A DNA stretch of 64,000 nt from Pleomorphomonas sp. JP5 (GCF_023721815.1 NZ_JAMDLI010000005.1:47194-111193); one strand, 5' to 3'; shown: positions 9,122 through 17,821, counted from the first letter of the stretch. Program-made: numbers and translations. Notes: generated by a model not told the origin, from the letters alone.

Positions 9122-9871
9122 TCACGCCGCCCCTGTTCCCTCCGGCGGCCTGTCGAGATCGATGTTCTCTGCCCGGGCGTAACAGACGCAGACCACCACG
9201 TTGACGTAGGTGAGCAGGGCGAGGCCGACGAGGGCGATCAGGTAGCCGGCGGCGAGGCCGATGGGGGCGAGGGCGCCGCCCTGCGTCATCAGCATCGGCG
9301 GCCACCCGAAGGCGGCGAGGTGGGCGAGGACGATGAGACACCAGACGACAAAGGCGGCGGCCAGCGCCAGCACCAGACGCCAGTAGACGGTGTGCAGCGA
9401 CATGACGCCGCGCAGCAGCGCCCGGTGCAGGCCGGCGCCCTTGCCGGCGATGCCTGCGGGAATCCAGCTGCCCAGGAGGGTGACGATCAGCGGCAGGGTG
9501 AGCACCAGCAGGCCGGCGACGATCAGCAGTTCGGCCAGCGACGGATACATGCCGAAGACCATCAGCGCCGTGGTGCGGTAGGTGGCGTAGAGCATGACCG
9601 AAGTGAGGAGAACGGCGATCAGCACCACCTTGAAGCCGGCGGCCATCGAGCCGGGCGCGGTGAAGCCGGCGGCGCTGCTGAGCGGCATGCCGCGCAGCAC
9701 CAGAAACGGCAGGCCGGTGGAAAGATAGAGGCAGGCGACGATCTCGCCGACGTGCCCCGGCTCGGCGAACAGCTCGAGGCCGATCAGCGCCTCCCAGCCG
9801 ACGATCAGCAGCGCCAGCAGCAGATAGAGAACATAGTGGTCGCGCATGATGCGCGCCGATCTGACCAGCAT
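9122..9871 (-). CDS. Polytopic membrane protein of unknown function
   Basis: Hydrophobic protein of 249 residues with about six membrane segments, for example YVLYLLLALLIVGWEALIGL, MLYATYRTTALMVFGM and a C-terminal LAAGYLIALVGLALLTYVN. I do not recognise the family; the layout is like bacterial integral membrane proteins with a glycerophosphoryl-type or YjgN/DUF-like fold, but no motif decides. The start at 9871 follows GAGGAG at good spacing; an upstream extension to 10087 would run through the duplicated terminase tail and is unlikely. It sits between phage genes on the opposite strand, beside a repeat pair, so it is probably host cargo rather than a phage gene. Confidence 0.6.
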   Translation of the reverse strand: MLVRSARIMRDHYVLYLLLALLIVGWEALIGLELFAEPGHVGEIVACLYLSTGLPFLVLRGMPLSSAAGFTAPGSMAAGFKVVLIAVLLTSVMLYATYRTTALMVFGMYPSLAELLIVAGLLVLTLPLIVTLLGSWIPAGIAGKGAGLHRALLRGVMSLHTVYWRLVLALAAAFVVWCLIVLAHLAAFGWPPMLMTQGGALAPIGLAAGYLIALVGLALLTYVNVVVCVCYARAENIDLDRPPEGTGAA

Positions 9872-9965
9872 GGTTCGCTCCTCGATGATTGGCGCCCTGC
9901 CTATCGCAAATGCCTCCGAGGCGCCACCGCCGACCCGCCAACCGCAGCCCGGAAACCCCACCCGC

Positions 9966-10003
9966 CGTATGGACGAAGGATACGATCCACATGCGGGGCT
10001 ATG
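9966..10003 (+). pseudogene. Duplicated 3' end of the large terminase gene
   Basis: These bases encode GYDPHAGL and a stop, matching RYDPHAGL and stop at the real end of the large terminase (8411-8434). Similarity extends upstream for a few codons. The copy is followed by the next phage gene, as would be expected directly after the terminase. So the 8435-9965 segment appears to separate two copies of one gene end. Confidence 0.55.
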
Positions 10004-10007
10004 ATCC

Positions 10008-10211
10008 ATGTGCCTTTCCTCGTCCACTCCCAAGGTGGAGCAATACAAGACCTCGGCGCAGGCCCAGGAGCCGGATAACGGCGCCATTCAGACGGCGGCG
10101 GCGCGGCGGGCGACCGACCGGCTGAGGGCCGGGGGCTCCACCATTCTCACCAGTGCCAACGGCGTGTTGCAGGATGCGACCACGCAAAAGTCAGTCCTTC
10201 TGGGGGTGTGA
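10008..10211 (+). CDS. Small phage protein between terminase and portal
   Basis: 67-residue protein beginning MCLSSS. The C-terminal half has RRATDRLRAGGSTILTSANG and KSVLLGV; the pattern R-x-R-x-G-STILT-x-G followed by K-x-LLG is typical of a small conserved protein found next to portal genes in Bbp- and T7-like podoviruses. Its function is not known. The stop overlaps the portal start (TGATG), so the two are translationally coupled. Confidence 0.6.
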   Translation: MCLSSSTPKVEQYKTSAQAQEPDNGAIQTAAARRATDRLRAGGSTILTSANGVLQDATTQKSVLLGV

Positions 10212-11905
10212 TGGAAGCGCGCGCCAATGAAACGCAGGTCCAGTATCACCGCCGCCGGGCCGAGGAGCTGAAGCGGGTTCGCCAGCCGTGGGAGGCCACC
10301 TGGAACGGCCTTGCCGATTTCGTGGCGCCGCATCGACTGCGCCTCGAAGCCACCGACGAGCGGGCGATTTCGCGCAAGCGCATTCTCGACCCCTCCGGCA
10401 CCTTCGCCTGGCGGACGCTGGCCTCCGGCATGCACTCGGGGCTGACGTCGCCGGCGCGCCCCTGGTTCCGCTTTGCCACCGTCGATCCGGAGCTGCGAGA
10501 GTGGGGCCCGGTGAAGCTGTGGGTGGACGAGGTGGAGGCGATCGAGCGGCGGATGTTCCAGCGCTCCAACGTCTATCCCGCCTTCCACGAGGGCTATGGC
10601 GACATCGGCCTGTTCGGCCAGTCCTGCGGCATATTGATCGAGGGCGGCGACGACCCGCTGCACATGATCCAGCTGCTGCACGGCCGCTTCTGGATCGCGC
10701 GGGACGCCGAGGGCCGGGCGACGACGCTCTACCGCATGCTGCGCTGGTCGGTGGAGAAGATCGTGCGGCGGTTCGGGCTCGACACCATCTCGTCATCCAT
10801 CCGCTCGGCCTATGACGCTGGCCGCTACGACCAGACCTTCGACATCTGGCACGCCATCGAGCCGCGCCAGAATCGCGACAGCGGCAAGATCGACAAGCGC
10901 AACAAGCCGTTCCTCTCCAATTACTGGGAGGCCAATGGCAACTCCGGTGATGGCCTCTTGGAGGAAAGCGGTTTCGACAGCAACCCGATCATCTGCCCGC
11001 CGTGGCTGATCTGCGGCGACGACGCTTACGCGCAGTCGCCCGGCATGGACACCATCGGCGACGTGAAGTCGTTGCAGGCCATGGTGCGCGACAAGCTGGA
11101 GGTGATCGCAAAATTGGCGCGGCCGCCGCTGCAGGGGCCGACGAGTTTGAACGGCAACCCGATGTCGCTGCTGCCCGGCGCCATCACCTTCGTCGACGAC
11201 CCGACGGGGAAGGGGCTCAGGCCGGTGATGGAGGCGTCGCCGCAGATCGGGCCGCTGTTGCAGGACATCGCCGAGACGCGGCAGCGCATCTCCACCGGCT
11301 TCTATGCCGACCTGTTCCTGATGCTGTCCAACATGGAGGGCATCCAGCCGCGCAACCAGATGGAAATCGCCGAGCGCAAGGAAGAGAAGCTGTTGGCGCT
11401 CGGGCCGGTGCTGGAGAACATCTACAACAACCAGCTGGAGCCCTGCGTCGACCGGGCGTTCGAGATCGGCCTCAAGCGCAACCTGTTCCCCCCGCCGCCG
11501 CGCGAGATCCAGAACCAGCGCCTAGCGGTGGAATATATCTCGACGTTGGCCCAGGCGCAGAAGGCGGTGGCCACCGGCGCCGTGGAGCGGCTCGTCGGCT
11601 TCGCCAGCCAGTGGGCGGCGATGAAGCCGGAGGTGCTGGACAAGCTCGATGCCGACCAGTCGATCGACGTCTACGCCGACATGATCGGCGCGCCGGCAGC
11701 CATCGTGGTGCCCGACGACAAGGTGCAGGAAGCGCGGCAGGCGCGGGCGCAACAGCAGCAGCAGGCGCAGATGGCGCAAATGGCGAAGACGGTCGCGCCG
11801 GCGATCTCCGCCGGGGCGGATGCGGTGCGGGCGGGGAAGGATGCGGGGATCGATCCGGCAGCGGCGCAGCAGCTGATGGCGCAGCTGGGGATTGGGGGTG
11901 GGTAG
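10211..11905 (+). CDS. Phage portal (head-tail connector) protein
   Basis: Podovirus portal of 564 residues, the ring through which DNA enters the capsid. The N-terminal pattern is typical: YHRRRAEELKRVRQPWEATW, then WRTLASGMHSGLTSPARPWF with the loop following. Later conserved stretches are GDIGLFGQSCGILIEGGDD and the wing region SLLPGAITFVDD. The C-terminus is Gln-rich (QQQQQAQMAQMA) and ends in a Gly tail. I start at ATG 10211, which overlaps the previous stop; the GTG at 10208 is also possible. Full family length and no frame disruption. Confidence 0.9.
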   Translation: MEARANETQVQYHRRRAEELKRVRQPWEATWNGLADFVAPHRLRLEATDERAISRKRILDPSGTFAWRTLASGMHSGLTSPARPWFRFATVDPELREWGPVKLWVDEVEAIERRMFQRSNVYPAFHEGYGDIGLFGQSCGILIEGGDDPLHMIQLLHGRFWIARDAEGRATTLYRMLRWSVEKIVRRFGLDTISSSIRSAYDAGRYDQTFDIWHAIEPRQNRDSGKIDKRNKPFLSNYWEANGNSGDGLLEESGFDSNPIICPPWLICGDDAYAQSPGMDTIGDVKSLQAMVRDKLEVIAKLARPPLQGPTSLNGNPMSLLPGAITFVDDPTGKGLRPVMEASPQIGPLLQDIAETRQRISTGFYADLFLMLSNMEGIQPRNQMEIAERKEEKLLALGPVLENIYNNQLEPCVDRAFEIGLKRNLFPPPPREIQNQRLAVEYISTLAQAQKAVATGAVERLVGFASQWAAMKPEVLDKLDADQSIDVYADMIGAPAAIVVPDDKVQEARQARAQQQQQAQMAQMAKTVAPAISAGADAVRAGKDAGIDPAAAQQLMAQLGIGGG

Positions 11906-11914
11906 GGGTAGGGA

Positions 11915-12060
11915 GGCCGATATGGGCCGGAGAGCTCTACCTTCCTGAGGTCCTGCGCCTGCGCGCAGGATGACAGCTTATGTGATTGTTTTCATTTATA
12001 TAAAGCCGTCATCCTGCGCGCAGGCGCAGGACCTCAGGCAGAACTGGGTGAGTGGCTACT
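11915..12060. repeat. Head-to-head pair of GATATC-type palindromic repeats
   Basis: F copy about 11920-11985 and R copy about 11990-12060, both of the CCTGCGC...GCGCAGG arm subtype. They lie between the portal gene and the Bbp19-like gene, another interruption of the phage module by host repeats. Confidence 0.85.
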
Positions 12061-12134
12061 ATAGGGCGCGTCCGAATGGCGCCCATGCCGGATTGCGCGA
12101 TTTAATCTCCTAAAATCAACAGGATACCTTTGTG

Positions 12135-12503
12135 ATGCTCGATGAGTTCGAAGCGCGTGAGGCGCGGGATGCCGAGGCGCGCAAACACGCCGCGCAGGAG
12201 GAGGCGGATCTTGTCGATGCTTTCCGCCTGATGATGGAAACGGCCGAGGGCAAGCGGGTGGTGTTCTGGCTGCTGGGCCGGGCGGGGCTCTACGCCAATG
12301 CCTTCGATGCCGGCAGCGAGGCGGCCGAGCGCTATCGCCTGGGGCGGCAGTCCCTGGGGCTCGAAATCCTGCAGAAACTCGATCTCGTCGACCTCAGGCT
12401 CTACCCGCGCCTGCTGCTCGAACGCGGCGAGGCGAAGGAGCTGGAACGGGCCGCCCGCATGGCCGCCGGCAAACCAGAAGATGGGGACGACCAATATGCT
12501 TGA
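12135..12503 (+). CDS. Bbp19-like phage protein
   Basis: 122-residue protein resembling the family named after Bordetella phage BPP-1 Bbp19. The core is KRVVFWLLGRAGLYANAF followed by AERYRLGRQSLGLEILQKL; the family role is unproven but its gene is always placed between portal and scaffold/capsid genes, as here. The first 35 residues are charged and helical. ATG 12135 is preferred over the GTG at 12132; AGGA lies upstream. Overlaps the next gene by 8 bp. Confidence 0.68.
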   Translation: MLDEFEAREARDAEARKHAAQEEADLVDAFRLMMETAEGKRVVFWLLGRAGLYANAFDAGSEAAERYRLGRQSLGLEILQKLDLVDLRLYPRLLLERGEAKELERAARMAAGKPEDGDDQYA

Positions 12504-13170
12504 GCGATGGATGAGCGGTGCGGCGGTGTTTGCGCCTGAGGGTGACGGCATGGGCGAGGGCGCGGAAGCGGCTGCGCCTGAGAGCCTGATGTTCCCGAGC
12601 GAGGCTGGGCCGACTGATACCGGGGCCGAAAGCGAGGCCTCACCGCCGGACCAGGACACTCCCGAGACGGAGGCCCCCAACCCCGACGACGAAATCCCCG
12701 ATGATGGCCGCTACGACTTCGACCTGCCCGAGGGCATGGCGATGGACGAGAAGCTGGCCGAGGCGATGCAGCCGGTGCTGAAAGACATCGGCCTGACGCG
12801 CGGCCAGGCGCAGGCGCTGGCCGGCGCGCTCGCCAGTCATCGCCAGGCGGAAGCTGCGGCCGGCGCCCATGAGTGGGCCGACATCCAGACGGGATGGATC
12901 GCCTCGGCCAAGAAGGACCAGGAGATCGGCGGCGCCCGCTGGGACGCCTCGGTTTCCACCGCGCAGGGCGCGCTCGCCCGCTTCGGCACGCCGGGGCTTC
13001 GCACCTTCCTCACCGAAAGTGGCGGCGGAAACCACCCGGAAGTTATCCGGTTCATGGCGCGCGTCGGAAGCGCGATCGCCGAAGACCGGCCGGAGAGCGG
13101 CGGGGCCGGGGCAGGTCGCCCCATCGATGCCGCCCACCTGCTGTTTCCGAGCGACAAGCCCAAGGGGTAA
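12496..13170 (+). CDS. Putative phage scaffold protein
   Basis: 224 residues, acidic and rich in Glu, Asp, Ala and Pro in the first 75 residues, then predicted helices (LAEAMQPVLKDIGLTRGQAQ, HRQAEAAAGAHEWADIQTGW). The pattern of an acidic disordered head and a helical body ending in a basic tail, directly before the major capsid gene, fits phage scaffold proteins of this group. The assignment rests on position and composition, not on a catalytic motif. The ATG at 12496 gives an 8-bp overlap with the Bbp19-like gene. Confidence 0.6.
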   Translation: MLERWMSGAAVFAPEGDGMGEGAEAAAPESLMFPSEAGPTDTGAESEASPPDQDTPETEAPNPDDEIPDDGRYDFDLPEGMAMDEKLAEAMQPVLKDIGLTRGQAQALAGALASHRQAEAAAGAHEWADIQTGWIASAKKDQEIGGARWDASVSTAQGALARFGTPGLRTFLTESGGGNHPEVIRFMARVGSAIAEDRPESGGAGAGRPIDAAHLLFPSDKPKG

Positions 13171-13177
13171 ATGACAC

Positions 13178-14227
13178 ATGGCCACCGTTGGCACCTACTA
13201 CCCGAACCTGATCGACGCGCAGAAGCAGAGCGCCGAGGGTACGGTTCTCGAAATCCTGTCGCAGCAGAATCCGGTGCTGGACGACGCGATGGTCACCGTC
13301 TGCAACCAGCAGGCCATCCATCGCCACATGATCCGCACCGGCCTGCCGTCCGTCGCCTGGGGGCGTCTCTACAAGGGCGTGCCGCAGTCGAAGGCCACCG
13401 TGCAGCAGGTGGACGACACCACCGGCTTCCTCGAGGCGCGCTCGGAGATCGACGTGCGCCTGCTCGCTCTTGCCAAGGACGCCGCCAAGCAGCGCCTCGT
13501 CGACAGCGCGCCGTTCCTCGAGGCGATGAACCAGGAGATGGCGACCGGCATCTTCTACCACGACGTCGCCACCACGCCGGAGAAGTTCAAGGGCCTCGCC
13601 GCCCGCTACAATGCCTATTACGACGGCCCCAACGCCACCAAGCCCAACGTCGCCGCCGGACAGGTGATCGACGGCGGCGGCCGAGGTGCCGACAACACCT
13701 CCATCTGGTTCGTCACCTGGGGCGACCACGCCACGTCGCTCCTGACGCCCGAGGGCATCCCGACGGGCGTTCAGGTTGCCGACAAGGGCGAGGAAGTGAC
13801 GCTGGATGCGGCCGGCAACAAGTTCTACGTCAAGTCGACGCTGTTCTCCTGGCACGTCGGCATGTTCGTCAAGGACTGGCGCTACAACGCCCGCATCGCC
13901 AACATCGACGTTTCCGACATGATGGCGGGGTCGGTGGACATCTGGAAGCTCTTGCGTGAGGCCTACTATCGCCTGCAGTCGCGCCGGCTGAACGCCACGT
14001 CGAGCCGCATCGCCATCTACATGAACCGCGACGTCCTCGAAGTGCTCGACGCCCAGTCGTCCGACCGGTCGCTGATCACCAACGCCGGCACCGCCAACTA
14101 CAGCGCGCCGGGCCTCAAGCGCGACAGCATCGAGGGCAAGGAAGTGCTGACCTATCGCGGCATTCCGATCCGCGAGACGGATGCGCTGCTGAACACGGAA
14201 GCGGCCCTTCCGGCTTATGCGGGCTGA
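13178..14227 (+). CDS. Phage major capsid protein (Bbp17-like)
   Basis: Major capsid protein of 349 residues in the Bbp17/gp17 group. It starts MATVGTYYPNLIDAQKQ, with a conserved N-terminal arm, and carries WGRLYKGVPQSKATVQQVDD and later IYMNRDVLEVLDAQS near residue 285. Length and gene order (portal, Bbp19, scaffold, capsid, Bbp16) match this podovirus type. It lies 7 bp after the scaffold gene with AAGGGG before the start. No disruption visible. Confidence 0.85.
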   Translation: MATVGTYYPNLIDAQKQSAEGTVLEILSQQNPVLDDAMVTVCNQQAIHRHMIRTGLPSVAWGRLYKGVPQSKATVQQVDDTTGFLEARSEIDVRLLALAKDAAKQRLVDSAPFLEAMNQEMATGIFYHDVATTPEKFKGLAARYNAYYDGPNATKPNVAAGQVIDGGGRGADNTSIWFVTWGDHATSLLTPEGIPTGVQVADKGEEVTLDAAGNKFYVKSTLFSWHVGMFVKDWRYNARIANIDVSDMMAGSVDIWKLLREAYYRLQSRRLNATSSRIAIYMNRDVLEVLDAQSSDRSLITNAGTANYSAPGLKRDSIEGKEVLTYRGIPIRETDALLNTEAALPAYAG

Positions 14228-14292
14228 TCGCTGAGTTCTGAAGTGCCCGCCTCGGCGGGCGCCTTTCTCCCCGTTTTCTCAAGGACAAACCC

Positions 14293-14715
14293 ATGATCCT
14301 GGACACTCAGGCGCTGTTCTCGGACGCTCAGGCGGTGACCGCGACGGCCGCCTCCACCAACACCATCGACTTCGGCCCGATCTCGCCGGCCGCGCGCAAC
14401 TTCGACGTCGGCAAGGGCGACGACGTGGCGCTGCTGGTGCAGGTGGTGGAGGACTTCAACAACCTTACCTCGCTCTCGATCGACCTGGAACTCGACAGCA
14501 CCACGACGTTCACGCCCGACCGCGTCATCCCGCTGGCCACCGTGCCGCTCGCCAAGCTGAAGGCCGGTTCGCAGATCGCCTGCGACGGCCTGCCGCGCGG
14601 CCTGACCCTGCAGTACGGCCGCCTCAAGTACACGGTCACCGGCACGGCGCCGACCACGGGCAAGATCACCGCCGGCGTGGTGGCCGGAGTACAGTCCAAC
14701 GGGGTGGCCATCTGA
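14293..14715 (+). CDS. Bbp16-like capsid accessory (cement) protein
   Basis: 140 residues, mostly beta-strand by appearance. It begins [20 protein letters not shown] and contains STNTIDFG, a pattern seen in Bbp16-type proteins encoded just after the capsid gene in this phage group. These proteins are thought to decorate or stabilise the capsid. Its stop overlaps the next start (TGATG). Confidence 0.72.
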   Translation: MILDTQALFSDAQAVTATAASTNTIDFGPISPAARNFDVGKGDDVALLVQVVEDFNNLTSLSIDLELDSTTTFTPDRVIPLATVPLAKLKAGSQIACDGLPRGLTLQYGRLKYTVTGTAPTTGKITAGVVAGVQSNGVAI

Positions 14716-15002
14716 TGCGCGTCACCGCCGTCCGCAAGGGCTACTTCGGCGGCAAGATCCGCGACGCCGGGGAGGTCTTCGACCTTCCCGACGCGCTGAT
14801 GAAGGGTGGCGTGAAACCGTCGTGGGTGGAGGCGGAAGGAGAATCCGCCGCCCCACCTCACCCCGCCGACGACCCCGCCCCCCGCAAGCGCGGAAGGAAG
14901 CCGAAGGCCGCGAGCACGCCGGAGGCTCCCGCCGGCAACGGCCTGACGGAAGCCCTCGGCGGCCCCCCGCCGGACTGGCTGCCGGGGGATCTGGGCGAGT
15001 GA
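14715..15002 (+). CDS. Small phage protein of unknown function, last gene of the module
   Basis: 95 residues. The first 40 residues ([20 protein letters not shown] then VFDLPD) form a small beta domain often found in phage head-region proteins; the rest is Pro/Ala/Lys-rich with KRGRKPK, a possible DNA-binding AT-hook-like tail. It overlaps the previous gene and is followed by a strong terminator, after which no phage gene is seen. Tail genes should follow here in an intact phage. Confidence 0.55.
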   Translation: MRVTAVRKGYFGGKIRDAGEVFDLPDALMKGGVKPSWVEAEGESAAPPHPADDPAPRKRGRKPKAASTPEAPAGNGLTEALGGPPPDWLPGDLGE

Positions 15003-15019
15003 GGCAAGGATGAGTGAGA

Positions 15020-15049
15020 CAGGCGGGCTTCGGCCCGCCTGAGCTTTTT
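15020..15049 (+). terminator. Rho-independent terminator ending the phage head module
   Basis: Perfect stem CAGGCGGGC with loop TTCG and GCCCGCCTG, followed by AGC and five T. It lies 18 bp after the last phage gene. Confidence 0.85.
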
Positions 15050-15057
15050 GGGGGGAG

Positions 15058-15310
15058 ACCTATATCGGCCCCGTGCCCCTTCCGGCCTGAGGTCCTGCGC
15101 CTGAAGCGCAGGATGACAATTTATATAAATGGAACAAATAGATATAGGTTTTCGCCTGCTCTCTTAGGTCGGCGTGTTCCGCATGGGGCGGTGATGCCGT
15201 GAGGAACCCTTGCGGCCACCTAACCGATTGCATCCTTTATATAAATCGTCATCCTGCGCTTCAGGCGCAGGACCTCGGGCCGGAAGGGGCGGTACTCCGA
15301 TATAGGTCTC
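15058..15310. repeat. Head-to-head pair of GATATC-type palindromic repeats
   Basis: F copy about 15060-15150, R copy about 15225-15310, both of the CCTGCGCCTGAAGCGCAGG subtype. With the terminator they account for most of the 540-base gap after the phage module. The rest (15310-15546) shows no gene that I can support. Confidence 0.85.
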
Positions 15311-15546
15311 CCTTGGACGCACGTTCAGCGAGGGTGCGCGCAATCCACCTCCGCTCGTCGCCCCACCTGTACTTTCCTCACTCGCCCCCGCTCAAGTATA
15401 TCCGCCGCTTTCCGTGCGCCGCTGCCACACCTTCCGGCAAATTCGAGACATATAGCCGTCTCGGCGGCCCAAGCTTCCCCGTTTAACGAAGCGCTAACCA
15501 ATCTAGACCTCTAACTGGAGCAACGACGCCTGAGCGCGCTCGCGGG

Positions 15547-16227
15547 ATGACATGCCCGGAGAAGGTCTCGGCCCATCCAGTCTTCGGTCCACGTAGTGCG
15601 CCGGACTCGGTTTCTTCCCGATGGTTGGGATGGCGGCGATGCGTCAAGTTTACTCGCCGAATCCACTTTTCGCTGGCTTGTTCGCGGGGGTGCCCCTTGA
15701 CCTCTGTTCTCGCTCTTCTTGCCGGGCTCTCGGTGGCCCAGGCGGCCGGTCCGAACGGCTTTTACGACATGTGCGCCGTCACGGCGGCCGAGTGCCAGCC
15801 GGTGGCGCAGACGCGCAGCCTGGGCTTTGACGAGGTCGACAGGATCAACCGCGCCGTCAATGGCGAGATCCGGCCTGAGGTGGAGCCGGAGGGCAAGGAC
15901 GTCTGGCTGTTGGCGCCGAGCGAGGGCGACTGCGACGACTATGTGATGACCAAGCGGCACCGGCTGATCGCCGCCGGGCTCGGCAGCGCCGAGGCGCGCG
16001 TTGCCGTGGGGGTGGCCAAGGGGCAGCTCCACGCCGTGCTGGTGGTCCATCTCGGGCCCGAGTTCTACGTGCTCGACAACCTGACCGACGAGATGCTGCC
16101 GGTGCAGCGCTCGGCCGTGCGCATCCTCACCGTGCAGTCGCCGGCCGACCCGCGCGACTGGCTGAAGGCGCCGGGCAGCGTGGCGGGCGCCGGGCAGGTG
16201 GTGGCGGCGGGGCGCAATCTGCCGTAG
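15547..16227 (+). CDS. Transglutaminase-like cysteine peptidase (BTLCP, DUF920)
   Basis: Bacterial transglutaminase-like cysteine protease. The catalytic triad is visible: Cys in GDCDDYVMTKRHRL, His in LHAVLVVHL and Asp in YVLDNLTDEML. It is probably exported: a hydrophobic stretch ends in AQAAG before the mature domain. The start is uncertain. The ATG at 15547 gives 226 residues with a long, odd N-terminus; a TTG at 15697 behind GCGGGGG gives 176 residues starting right at the hydrophobic stretch and may be the true start. Relatives in other proteobacteria process adhesins (LapG) or act in the periplasm; the partner here is unknown. Confidence 0.75.
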   Translation: MTCPEKVSAHPVFGPRSAPDSVSSRWLGWRRCVKFTRRIHFSLACSRGCPLTSVLALLAGLSVAQAAGPNGFYDMCAVTAAECQPVAQTRSLGFDEVDRINRAVNGEIRPEVEPEGKDVWLLAPSEGDCDDYVMTKRHRLIAAGLGSAEARVAVGVAKGQLHAVLVVHLGPEFYVLDNLTDEMLPVQRSAVRILTVQSPADPRDWLKAPGSVAGAGQVVAAGRNLP

Positions 16228-16271
16228 CATCCCCGGCGATCCGGCCCGAAGCCGCCCGCCAGGAGAGCCGC

Positions 16272-16640
16272 ATGCAGCCGCAAGAGCACATGAAACTCTA
16301 CGAAGCCAGTCTTGCGCGGCAATGCTTCGACGAGGTCGCCCCGCTGCTGTCGGCGGAGGCGGTGTTCTGGTTCACCGACGGCACCCATCGCGGCATTGAC
16401 GCCATTCGGGCCGCGTTCGAGGAGACCTGGCGGACGCTTCGGAACGAGACGTACTGGCTGGAGGATGTCGACTGGATCGCGGTGGGCGACACGGCGGCGA
16501 GCTGCACCTACCGCTTCCGCTGGACGGCCGACATCGACGGCAAGGCCTGCGAAGGCGAGGGGCGCGGCACCACCGTGTTGCGCAAGGAGGGCGGCGTGTG
16601 GAAGATCGTCCACGAGCACCTCAGCCGCTTTCCGAAGTGA
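16272..16640 (+). CDS. SnoaL/NTF2-like protein
   Basis: 122-residue protein with the cone-shaped NTF2-like fold expected for the SnoaL_3/DUF4440 group: an N-terminal helix (HMKLYEASLARQCFDEV), then FTDGTHRGIDAIRAAFEETW and a C-terminal beta region ending VWKIVHEHLSRFPK. AGGAGAG precedes the ATG. Such proteins bind or isomerise small molecules, but no active-site assignment is possible here. Confidence 0.78.
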   Translation: MQPQEHMKLYEASLARQCFDEVAPLLSAEAVFWFTDGTHRGIDAIRAAFEETWRTLRNETYWLEDVDWIAVGDTAASCTYRFRWTADIDGKACEGEGRGTTVLRKEGGVWKIVHEHLSRFPK

Positions 16641-16686
16641 GCGGCGTTTGATGGGCTCGGAAACGCTGCCAAGGTAGGCCCCCCGC

Positions 16687-17202
16687 ATGGAAATCCGCTA
16701 CGGCCTCGCCGGCCCCACCGACGCCGCCAACCTCGCCGCTCTCTCGATCGAGGTCTGGCTCCACACCTATGCGCGCGACGGCATCCGCCAGGCCTTCTCG
16801 GACTACGTGCTGCGCGAGTTCACGGCGGAGCGGTTCGTGGGCCATGTCGCCGACCCGCGCGGGGCCGTGCTGAAATGCGAGCGCGGCCCGTATCTCCTCG
16901 GCTATCTCCTGCTGGATTTCGACGCCGCCTGCCCGACGGTGCCGGGGCTCAAGGGCGAGATCGCCACGCTCTACGTCCGGTCGCGGCATGCCCGCGAGGG
17001 CATCGGCACGGGCCTTCTCGCAGAGGCGGCCGACCTCGGCCGGGCGCGCGGGCTCGAGAGGTTCTGGCTCGCCGTCAACCACGAGAACGCGCCGGCCCTC
17101 CGCTTCTACGAGGCGCAAGGTTTCAGCCGCCATGGCTCGCGCGATTTCGAGCTGGACGGGGAGCGGCACGAGAACTTCATTCTGGTGAGGGGAGTGGGGT
17201 GA
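16687..17202 (+). CDS. GNAT family N-acetyltransferase
   Basis: 171-residue GNAT enzyme. The acetyl-CoA binding motif A is seen as LYVRSRHAREGIGTGLLAEA, and motif B as NHENAPALRFYEAQGFSRHG, both in the standard order and spacing. Substrate cannot be predicted. It starts 47 bp after the SnoaL gene, possibly in one transcript. Confidence 0.88.
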   Translation: MEIRYGLAGPTDAANLAALSIEVWLHTYARDGIRQAFSDYVLREFTAERFVGHVADPRGAVLKCERGPYLLGYLLLDFDAACPTVPGLKGEIATLYVRSRHAREGIGTGLLAEAADLGRARGLERFWLAVNHENAPALRFYEAQGFSRHGSRDFELDGERHENFILVRGVG

Positions 17203-17225
17203 GGGTGGCTCTGCCTTTGTCCCGT

Positions 17226-17531
17226 TCAGGCGTCGTTCCCCATGTCGTCCTCGGCGATGTCCCGGTATCGGCTCAACACCCTGACGACGTCGATGGCGTT
17301 GGGTTGAGCGATGTAGAAGATGACGTAGTTGCCGATCGGGAAGCTGCGGATGTCGGGGCTGAGTTCAGGTCGCGCCCGGCCGGCGAGCGGGGTGTCGGCC
17401 AGCATGGCGAGCACGCTCTCGATCCGTCGCAAAAGGCGGTCGGCGGCCGCTTCGTTGTCGTCGGCGACATAGGTCCAGATCTCGATGAGATCGAGGCGCG
17501 CCCGTGGGCGGCGGACGATCTCCAGGCTCAT
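17226..17531 (-). CDS. ParE-type toxin
   Basis: RelE/ParE superfamily toxin of 101 residues. Key features are VRRPRARLDLIEIWTYVADD at the N-terminus and the core RSFPIGNYVIFYIAQPN, followed by VVRVLSRYRDI. ParE toxins inhibit DNA gyrase. The ATG overlaps the antitoxin stop (ATGA), the usual coupled ParD-ParE order. The partner is encoded directly upstream. Confidence 0.87.
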   Translation of the reverse strand: MSLEIVRRPRARLDLIEIWTYVADDNEAAADRLLRRIESVLAMLADTPLAGRARPELSPDIRSFPIGNYVIFYIAQPNAIDVVRVLSRYRDIAEDDMGNDA

Positions 17532-17797
17532 GATGGCAGCTTCTGCCCCGCGTTCCTGAGCCGACGCGCTTCCTCGAGGATCGCGTCCATGTCCATGGGC
17601 GCCGGCGGGCCGCTGTCGATCCCCTCGGCGATGTCGCGCCGGAGAGCGTCGAGCTTGGCTTGCCTGAGGTTCTCCTGCTCTTCGAGAAGGCGCAGGCCGT
17701 CGCGCAGCACCTCGCTGGCCGAGGCATAGCGGCCGCTGGCAACCAGTTGCTTGACGAAGCCCTCGAAGCGGTCGCCGAGTGTGTAGCTGGACGGCAT
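17528..17797 (-). CDS. ParD-type antitoxin
   Basis: 89-residue ribbon-helix-helix antitoxin: SSYTLGDRFEGFVKQLVASG then RYASASEVLRDGLRLLEEQE is the ParD pattern. It neutralises the downstream toxin and represses the operon. AAGGAG precedes the start. A palindrome at 17822-17836 just upstream is the likely operator. Confidence 0.88.
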   Translation of the reverse strand: MPSSYTLGDRFEGFVKQLVASGRYASASEVLRDGLRLLEEQENLRQAKLDALRRDIAEGIDSGPPAPMDMDAILEEARRLRNAGQKLPS

Positions 17798-17821
17798 GGG
17801 CAGTCTCCTTTGTCGTCACTA

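Noticed and set aside
4727..15002. Gene transfer agent of the Rhodobacter type
   Set aside because: Gene content and order match Bbp-like podovirus heads, not the siphovirus-like GTA cluster, and no tail genes are present.
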